In this document: piece by piece, positions 53,098-58,602 of the stretch
Layout of the letters: every line of letters starts with the position of its first letter
How positions within the stretch are numbered: position 1 is the stretch's first letter
Assembly (NCBI GenBank): GCA_017624495.1
Contig: JAGAMY010000011.1
Location: 1 to 58,602 of the forward strand
Source of the DNA: Lachnospiraceae bacterium
GTDB lineage: Bacteria > Bacillota > Clostridia > Lachnospirales > Lachnospiraceae
Direction of reading: 5' to 3'
DNA length: 58,602 nt
Notes under the pieces: generated by a model
The model's input: the letters and a program-made list of their open reading frames with translations, nothing else
The model's database searches: none
Told to the model about the DNA's origin: nothing
Program-made: the position numbers and the translations under genes

Positions 53098-56000
53098 ATG
53101 AAAAAATCAAAGAAAAATGTAAAAAAAATTGTACCTGCATATGCATGTATGGCAGCAACTTTAGCCAGCATGATTAGTCAGGGACTGATGACTCCCATGA
53201 CTATACACGCAGCGACAGGTGATGGTCAGGCAGATGAGACGAAAAATGAGAATGAAAATCAGATGAAACTGACATTTGCCGAGAAGAGCAGTGTAACTGT
53301 GGATATTGCAAATATCTACCAGCAGTTTGCGGAGGATTCGGGTATCGTATCGGAAGTAAATGTAGCGGATGCTGACCGTACAATTACAATTACAAAGGAT
53401 GGAACCTATACTTTTACAGGAAGTAATTATATCAATGAGGCGTATATTGATACAAGAATCTGCATTAAAAGTGGAGTAACAGCAAATCTGATTTGTGAAA
53501 ATTTAGAAATTAGAAATGTAGATATGTTCTATGGAAGTGGAGCAGAAGCCAAAGACTATTATAACCCTATATGTGTAGAAGAAAATGCGGTTTTGAATCT
53601 TTTAGGCGACGGCAGTTTCTGTCATTCAGTGAGTAGAAATGATGGAGAGGGAAAGATTCGTTCTATTACAGGTGGTGGAAAAGTAGAAATTTATGAGGGG
53701 AATTTTGTTTTTGATACGGATACGGATGTGAGTGAAGCAGTTGTACACACAGGAAATATTTATGGTGAGGGCAGTTTTTCTGATGCGGACAGCAGTATTC
53801 GTGATACAGAGGGAAATGTATTGTCAAAGTATACCTTTGATACCATTTCAAAAGACACTTTAATAGAAGAAATGTTTTATGGGGCAGGGGATAGTTGTAT
53901 GTATATGACACCGGAATATACTGCCACCGATGCAGATGCACAATTGCATCTATACTTAAATAGCGATAATACAGATACGGTGGAATTTGTCACAGATGGT
54001 GGAATGGTTTATGCATATACATGGTCTAAGGAAGAACAGAATTATGTGGAAAGTATGCCAAAATATAACGAGGTCTGCACCGTTACTTATGTAGAAGAAG
54101 ATGGGACAGAATTGTGTAAGTCATATTGCCAAAAAGGCGGAAGTGTGGTATTGCCATCCTTTGGGGAACGGGATGTTCTGTTTACTCAGGGAGAGCATGC
54201 ATTTGATGGAACTATGATCCTTAAAGATGAAACGGTTATGGTCAAAGATACGGTGTTAGAGCTGAATGTTTCGATAGATGGAAAAGCGTTTATCTACAAA
54301 AAAGATATTACAAAGCTGCCGGAACACCATTACTATGTGGATGAAGCCAATCAGAAATGCTATAAAGGTGGAGATGTACTTAAAGAGTCCTGTACACTAA
54401 AAAGTATAGCTTATACAGTTGTAGATGAAAAAGAAGTAATATCCATTGATTCAGATGCATCTATGGAAACCTATGTACTGTTTTCAGAATATGCCGAGGC
54501 ACAAGATATGGATGTGGAACTTTTAGCAGATGTAAGTCTGGATACAGTACTATTTGCTGATGGGGAGATGCCTTTTAAGGGCGTGTTTGACGGAAAGGGA
54601 CATACCCTAACAGTGGATATAGAAAGAAGAGAAGGTTATGCAGCGCCTTTTGGATGTTTAGGTGGAACAGTAAAGAATCTGGTAATAGATGGTACAATCC
54701 AAACGAAAGCATATTATATTGGTGGAGTCGCAGCCAGTGCGATAGGAGGGAGCAGCATTTTGAATTGCAACAGTGCTGTAGATATTGATTTTTCGTCGTC
54801 AGGTTATGTCGGAGGCATCGTTGGATGTGTGGGGAGTGATGAGAGTGTATACATAGAAGATTGTGCGTTTACCGGCTCCATGACAGGTGATGGCCGGAGT
54901 AATACTTCCGGAATTATTGGAAGCTGTTATGGAGAGGCTGAAATAAAAGATTCTTTTGTAGATGCCAAAATGGCTGTGGAGGCATATGAGATATACACTC
55001 TTGCAGCTAAAGAATATGCAGATGAATTCACGGCGGAAAACTGTTATTTTGTACAGAAATTTCCGGAAGAAACAGAAGTAACAGAGGGAAGTGAAGCGAT
55101 TTCTTCCATAGCGGTGATAAATGGAGAACTCTGTTATAGGCTGAATGGTTCTGACAGTGAGGATGTTACATGGCATCAAAAGATTGGTGCAGATGAAGTA
55201 CCTATGCCATTTGTAAAAGAGGGCGGCGTAGTATATCAGGTAACCGGGTGCAAAGAAGAAACCTTGGCATACAGTAATGTGAATGAAAAATTGGATACAC
55301 ATATGTATGCACCTGTTTTTGCGTGGAAGGAAGAACCGGATGAAAACGGTGATTATGATGCAGATGTGTCAATAAAATATGCTTTTTGTGATGCACCGGC
55401 AGAGGAGACAGAGGCTTTAGAGGTGCAGATTACAAAAGAGATAAAGAATCCAACCTGCGAGGAGAATGGGGAAGCGATATTTGCAGCTTCTGTTATGTAT
55501 GAAGGAAAAACCTATACAGATGAAAAGCGTACCGTAATACCCGCAGAGGGAATAGAACATGTGTATGAAAATATTGTGTTAGAAGATGGCTCGAATCTTT
55601 GTAGTGAAGCAAATTGTGAAATGCCTGCACAGTATTATCCGGTTTGTACAAATTGTCGAGAGTTAGATCTGTATGAGGTATTTTCACATGGTGAGACAGC
55701 CGGACACAAAGAGGAGATAAGTGTTATTGCATTTGAAAAAGCAGAGGATGGTTATACTGCAAATGCATATCTTGCATGTGAAGATTGTCATGAATTGATA
55801 AAGGTACAGCCAGTTGAAGTAAAAAAAGAAATTACAGAGCAGGCAGGCTGTTTGAAAAATGGAAAGGCAGTTTATACGGCAGCGATAACGATTGGTGATG
55901 TAGAATATACAAAGACAAAAGAAGTAATCCTTGCGAAAAGTGGTCATGTATCTGCCGAGGAAGCGGAAAAAGAAAATTGTATCGAAGCAAGTTGTACACA

Positions 56001-56958
56001 AGATGGTTCTCATGACGAGGTGTGGTATTGTACAGGGTGCCATTTGGAATTAAGCAGGGAAAATGTTAAAGATGAAGCAGCTGGTCATAAATTAAAAGAC
56101 ATTCCGGCTGCAGAATCTACCTGCGAAGTAAGTGGAAATATAGAATATTGGCAATGTGAAACTTGTGAAAAAGTCTTTGCTGATGCAGAAGGAACAAAGG
56201 AATTAGAGAAAACACAGACAGAATTGCCATTGGCAGATCATACTCCGAAAGCAGCAGTAAAAGAAAATGAAATTGCAGCAACCACGGCAGCAACGGGCTC
56301 TTATGAGGAAGTCGTATACTGTGAAAAATGTGGAGAAGAACTCAGCAGGGAAACAAAAATTACAGACATGCTTCCAAGCAATAATCAGGGTGGAACACCG
56401 GGTGGCAGCCAGAATACAACAGAACCGAATGGAACACCGGATGGCAGTCAGAGTACAACAGAACCGAATGAAACACCGGATGGCAGCCAGAATACGAAAA
56501 ATCCTGAGGAAATATCATATTCAACAATGATAGTAAAATCCGGTTGTATTTATAAAATTATTAATGAGAAGAAAAAAGAGGCAGAAATTGTTGGTCTGGC
56601 AGATACAAAGAAAAAAACAGTAACGATTCCGGCAACGGTTAAACTGGAAGGAAAAAAATATAAAGTAACATCGATTGGTGCAAAAGCATTCCATAATAAT
56701 AAAAAGGTTACTAAGATAGTAATTGGAAAAAATGTAAAGAAAATTGGAAAAGAAGCATTCAAAAACTGTACTGAGATGAAAAATATGGTATTTAAGACGA
56801 AACAGTTGAAAGCGAAAAATATAGGAAAGAATGCTTTTAAGGGAATGGGAAGCAAATACTATAAAAAGGTAGTTGTAAAAGTACCGGCTAAAAAACTGAA
56901 AAGCTATAAGAAAGTTTTTAAAGCAAAAGGTATGAGCAAAAAAATAAAAGTAAAATAG
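53098..56958 (+). CDS. Large secreted surface protein with GLUG-like, CxxC-module and C-terminal LRR regions
   Basis: The 1286-residue protein has a signal peptide (about 1-40). It continues with a beta-rich region with carbohydrate-binding-like stretches (about 60-420) and a GLUG-like repeat zone (about 480-650; GYVGGIVGCVGSDES). Then come about six modules of 55-75 residues, each with a CxxC pair (YPVCTNC, LACEDC, WYCTGC, QCETCE, VYCEKCG; about 770-1090). A Pro/Thr/Ser/Gln linker with 39-bp DNA repeats and a BspA-like LRR_5 domain (about 1170-1286; AFHNNKKVTKIVIGKNVKKI split across repeats) end it. There is no LPXTG anchor. It is probably an adhesin or polysaccharide-binding protein. The ATG follows AAAGGAGG. 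Confidence 0.75.
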   Translation: MKKSKKNVKKIVPAYACMAATLASMISQGLMTPMTIHAATGDGQADETKNENENQMKLTFAEKSSVTVDIANIYQQFAEDSGIVSEVNVADADRTITITKDGTYTFTGSNYINEAYIDTRICIKSGVTANLICENLEIRNVDMFYGSGAEAKDYYNPICVEENAVLNLLGDGSFCHSVSRNDGEGKIRSITGGGKVEIYEGNFVFDTDTDVSEAVVHTGNIYGEGSFSDADSSIRDTEGNVLSKYTFDTISKDTLIEEMFYGAGDSCMYMTPEYTATDADAQLHLYLNSDNTDTVEFVTDGGMVYAYTWSKEEQNYVESMPKYNEVCTVTYVEEDGTELCKSYCQKGGSVVLPSFGERDVLFTQGEHAFDGTMILKDETVMVKDTVLELNVSIDGKAFIYKKDITKLPEHHYYVDEANQKCYKGGDVLKESCTLKSIAYTVVDEKEVISIDSDASMETYVLFSEYAEAQDMDVELLADVSLDTVLFADGEMPFKGVFDGKGHTLTVDIERREGYAAPFGCLGGTVKNLVIDGTIQTKAYYIGGVAASAIGGSSILNCNSAVDIDFSSSGYVGGIVGCVGSDESVYIEDCAFTGSMTGDGRSNTSGIIGSCYGEAEIKDSFVDAKMAVEAYEIYTLAAKEYADEFTAENCYFVQKFPEETEVTEGSEAISSIAVINGELCYRLNGSDSEDVTWHQKIGADEVPMPFVKEGGVVYQVTGCKEETLAYSNVNEKLDTHMYAPVFAWKEEPDENGDYDADVSIKYAFCDAPAEETEALEVQITKEIKNPTCEENGEAIFAASVMYEGKTYTDEKRTVIPAEGIEHVYENIVLEDGSNLCSEANCEMPAQYYPVCTNCRELDLYEVFSHGETAGHKEEISVIAFEKAEDGYTANAYLACEDCHELIKVQPVEVKKEITEQAGCLKNGKAVYTAAITIGDVEYTKTKEVILAKSGHVSAEEAEKENCIEASCTQDGSHDEVWYCTGCHLELSRENVKDEAAGHKLKDIPAAESTCEVSGNIEYWQCETCEKVFADAEGTKELEKTQTELPLADHTPKAAVKENEIAATTAATGSYEEVVYCEKCGEELSRETKITDMLPSNNQGGTPGGSQNTTEPNGTPDGSQSTTEPNETPDGSQNTKNPEEISYSTMIVKSGCIYKIINEKKKEAEIVGLADTKKKTVTIPATVKLEGKKYKVTSIGAKAFHNNKKVTKIVIGKNVKKIGKEAFKNCTEMKNMVFKTKQLKAKNIGKNAFKGMGSKYYKKVVVKVPAKKLKSYKKVFKAKGMSKKIKVK
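56392..56500 (+). repeat. 39-bp tandem repeats encoding the linker
   Basis: Units at 56392-56430 and 56431-56469 are near-identical; a third, shorter and diverged, starts at 56470. They encode GTPxGSQxTTEPN-type units. Frame is preserved, so unit number can vary by slippage. Confidence 0.8.
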
Positions 56959-56972
56959 TATGTTTGCTGCAG

Positions 56973-57010
56973 AGATTTTCAGGTCAGAAATGACCTGAAA
57001 ATCTTTTTTT
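56973..57010 (+). terminator. Terminator after the surface-protein gene
   Basis: AGATTTTCAGGTCA (56973-56986), a GAAA tetraloop, and TGACCTGAAAATCT (56991-57004) form a perfect 14 bp stem followed by a T-run. Confidence 0.92.
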
Positions 57011-57026
57011 GGACGATGCAAATCTT

Positions 57027-57055
57027 TTGCAAATTGGGGTAAAATCTATTATACT
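57027..57055 (+). promoter_or_regulatory. Promoter of DUF1703 copy 2
   Basis: TTGCAA (57027-57032), 17 bp, TATACT (57050-57055). The same TTATACTGTA core occurs at the same place before copy 1 (38073-38081). Confidence 0.65.
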
Positions 57056-57093
57056 GTACTAAAATACAGACAGGAATTTTCGTGGAGGTATGT

Positions 57094-58602
57094 ATGGGAA
57101 GAATAGTGGGCATTGGTGTGCAGGATTTTTCAAAGCTGAGGGAAGAAAATCTTTTTTACATCGATAAAACATCTTTTATAAAAGAATGGTGGGAAAGTGG
57201 AGATGAAGTAACGTTAATCGCCCGTCCGCGACGTTTTGGAAAAACATTGAATATGAGTATGTTAGAGCAGTTTTTTTCCAACAAATATGCAGGAAGAAGC
57301 GATTTGTTTGAAGGTCTTTCCATCTGGCAGAATGAAAAATACAGAAAACTTCAGGGAACTTATCCAGTGTTGAATTTGTCCTTTGCTAATGTGAAAGAAA
57401 AGGATTTTGAAGCTGCAAAAGAGCGTATTTATCAGTTGATAATAAATCTGTATAGCAAATATGATTTTTTAAGAGAAAGCGATTTGCTGACGGCTAAGGA
57501 TAAAGAATTTTTTGACCGCATATCGGCAGATATGAGAGAAACCGATGCTACCATAGCACTTCATAACCTGTCTGATTATCTTTGCCGTTACTATGGACAG
57601 AAGGTAATTATTCTTCTGGATGAATACGATACGCCTATGCAGGAAGCCTATGTAAACGGATTCTGGGATGATTTGGCTGCATTTACAAGGAGTATGTTTA
57701 ATTCTACATTTAAGACCAACCCGTATCTTGCCAGAGGGATCATGACTGGAATTACAAGAGTAAGTAAGGAATCAATTTTTTCCGATTTAAACAATTTGAA
57801 AGTGGTGACTACCACCTCGGAGGAATATGCAACTTCGTTTGGTTTTACAGAAGAAGAAGTGTTTGCAGCATTAGATGAATGTGGACTTGGAGCAGAGAAA
57901 GTGAAGGTAAAGGAATGGTATGATGGATTTATATTTGGAAACCATACCGACATCTATAATCCATGGTCGATTTTAAATTTTCTGGATACTGGTATTATTA
58001 CAACTTACTGGGCAAATACCAGCTCTAACAGTCTGGTGGAAAAACTGATTCGTGAAGGTGGTTTGGGAGTAAAACAGTCTTTCGAGCTGCTTATGAAAGG
58101 AGAGCATCTGTTTTGTCCGATAGAGGAACAGATTGCCTATAATCAGTTGGAGAAGAAGGAATCTGCGATCTGGAGTCTGCTGCTTGCCAGCGGTTATCTG
58201 AAAGTGCTTGATTATGAGAAAATGGTGGATATGGAAACAGAAGAGAGGGTACGTTATAAGGTGACACTGACAAACCGTGAAGTACGGTGGATGTTTTCAA
58301 ATATGGTGAGTGATTGGTTTAGTCAGACGGAGGATGAATATCACGGATTTATAAAAGCGATGCTTTTACAGGATGTGGAGGCTATGAATGAATATATGAA
58401 TCAGATGAGTTTAGAATTGTTCAGCAGCTTCGATACAGGAAAGCGGGCATCAAAAAAAGCACAGCCGGAGCGTTTTTATCATGGATTTGTATTGGGCTTG
58501 TTAGTGGATTTACGCAGTCGGTATGTGCTTACCTCCAATCGAGAAAGTGGTTTTGGCAGATATGATATTATGCTAGAACCCAAAAATCCGCAGAAAGATG
58601 TG
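57094..58602 (+). CDS. AAA-ATPase/PD-(D/E)XK nuclease-like protein (DUF1703 family), copy 2, cut by the window end
   Basis: The frame is open from ATG 57094 (behind GTGGAGG) to the last base of the window, 503 codons without a stop. It matches copy 1 throughout: [73 protein letters not shown], and [15 protein letters not shown] at the end. The nuclease-like EFK step would lie just beyond the window. The segment before the ATG is also alike in the two copies, which suggests duplication as a unit with its promoter. Function unknown. Confidence 0.88.
   Translation, partial: MGRIVGIGVQDFSKLREENLFYIDKTSFIKEWWESGDEVTLIARPRRFGKTLNMSMLEQFFSNKYAGRSDLFEGLSIWQNEKYRKLQGTYPVLNLSFANVKEKDFEAAKERIYQLIINLYSKYDFLRESDLLTAKDKEFFDRISADMRETDATIALHNLSDYLCRYYGQKVIILLDEYDTPMQEAYVNGFWDDLAAFTRSMFNSTFKTNPYLARGIMTGITRVSKESIFSDLNNLKVVTTTSEEYATSFGFTEEEVFAALDECGLGAEKVKVKEWYDGFIFGNHTDIYNPWSILNFLDTGIITTYWANTSSNSLVEKLIREGGLGVKQSFELLMKGEHLFCPIEEQIAYNQLEKKESAIWSLLLASGYLKVLDYEKMVDMETEERVRYKVTLTNREVRWMFSNMVSDWFSQTEDEYHGFIKAMLLQDVEAMNEYMNQMSLELFSSFDTGKRASKKAQPERFYHGFVLGLLVDLRSRYVLTSNRESGFGRYDIMLEPKNPQKDV

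Noticed and set aside
56392-56500. CRISPR-like repeats
   Set aside because: The 39-bp units are contiguous, without spacers, and encode an in-frame Pro/Thr-rich linker.
56521-57021. Minus-strand 166-codon frame, Phe/Ile/Tyr-rich
   Set aside because: It is the complement of the Lys-rich LRR end of the surface-protein gene and runs into its terminator.
1-58602. tRNA, rRNA, intact insertion sequences or prophage genes
   Set aside because: I looked for tRNA clover-leaf ends, transposases, integrases and phage structural genes and found none I could support.

Overview
The window is about 58.6 kb of low-GC Firmicute chromosome. It is most like a gut Lachnospiraceae (Clostridia) genome. Support for this: strong AGGAGG-type ribosome binding sites, sigma-A promoters with 16-18 bp spacers, BspA-like leucine-rich surface proteins, fibronectin-III cell-wall hydrolases, DUF1703 ATPases, and the order relA - MBL hydrolase - hemZ - hisS - aspS. 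Nearly all genes lie on the + strand, so this is one arm of the replichore read along the leading strand. The species is not determined.

Layout. (1) 0.3-11 kb: carbamate kinase, then three secreted or lipid-anchored peptidoglycan hydrolases, a convergent membrane diguanylate cyclase, and an SH3-NlpC/P60 endopeptidase with a WalR-box-like site behind its promoter. (2) 11.1-11.5 kb: an intergenic DnaA-box cluster. (3) 11.5-19.3 kb: a TagA/WecG-type glycosyltransferase, a YitT membrane protein, a CdaR/PucR-type regulator, then ftsE-ftsX-EnvC-like M23 peptidase-S41 protease-VanZ, a cell-division and wall-remodelling operon. (4) 19.4-24.7 kb: prfB with its programmed +1 frameshift, and a four-gene SPFH / zinc-ribbon / TPM / Tim44-like membrane module resembling Bacillus ydjGHI. 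(5) 24.8-28.8 kb: kduI-kduD (uronate catabolism) and a serine hydrolase on the minus strand, beside an AraC regulator. (6) 28.9-33.2 kb: ACT protein (PheB-like), hom, a phosphoglycerate-mutase-like putative homoserine kinase, and aspartokinase: a threonine/homoserine operon.

(7) 33.3-39.8 kb is accessory: an MNT/HEPN pair behind a large inverted repeat, then an LRR protein - VWA/DUF2201 - MoxR ATPase trio and a DUF1703 ATPase. (8) 39.8-41.4 kb: a chemoreceptor gene broken by one in-frame amber codon. (9) 41.5-52.0 kb: relA, MBL hydrolase, hemZ, hisS and aspS, interrupted between hemZ and hisS by about 2.7 kb of accessory DNA. That insert holds a decayed DUF6075 gene, an AbiF-type HEPN protein with its own promoter and a compact structured leader RNA, and a 5'-truncated DUF4867 gene. 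(10) 52.1-58.6 kb: a GT8 glycosyltransferase, a 1286-residue secreted LRR protein, and a second DUF1703 ATPase cut by the window end.

The most interesting items are the AbiF/leader-RNA locus, the DnaA-box cluster away from any origin, a hairpin repeat with compensatory base changes found before two unrelated genes, the MoxR-VWA-LRR trio, and the ydj-like membrane module.
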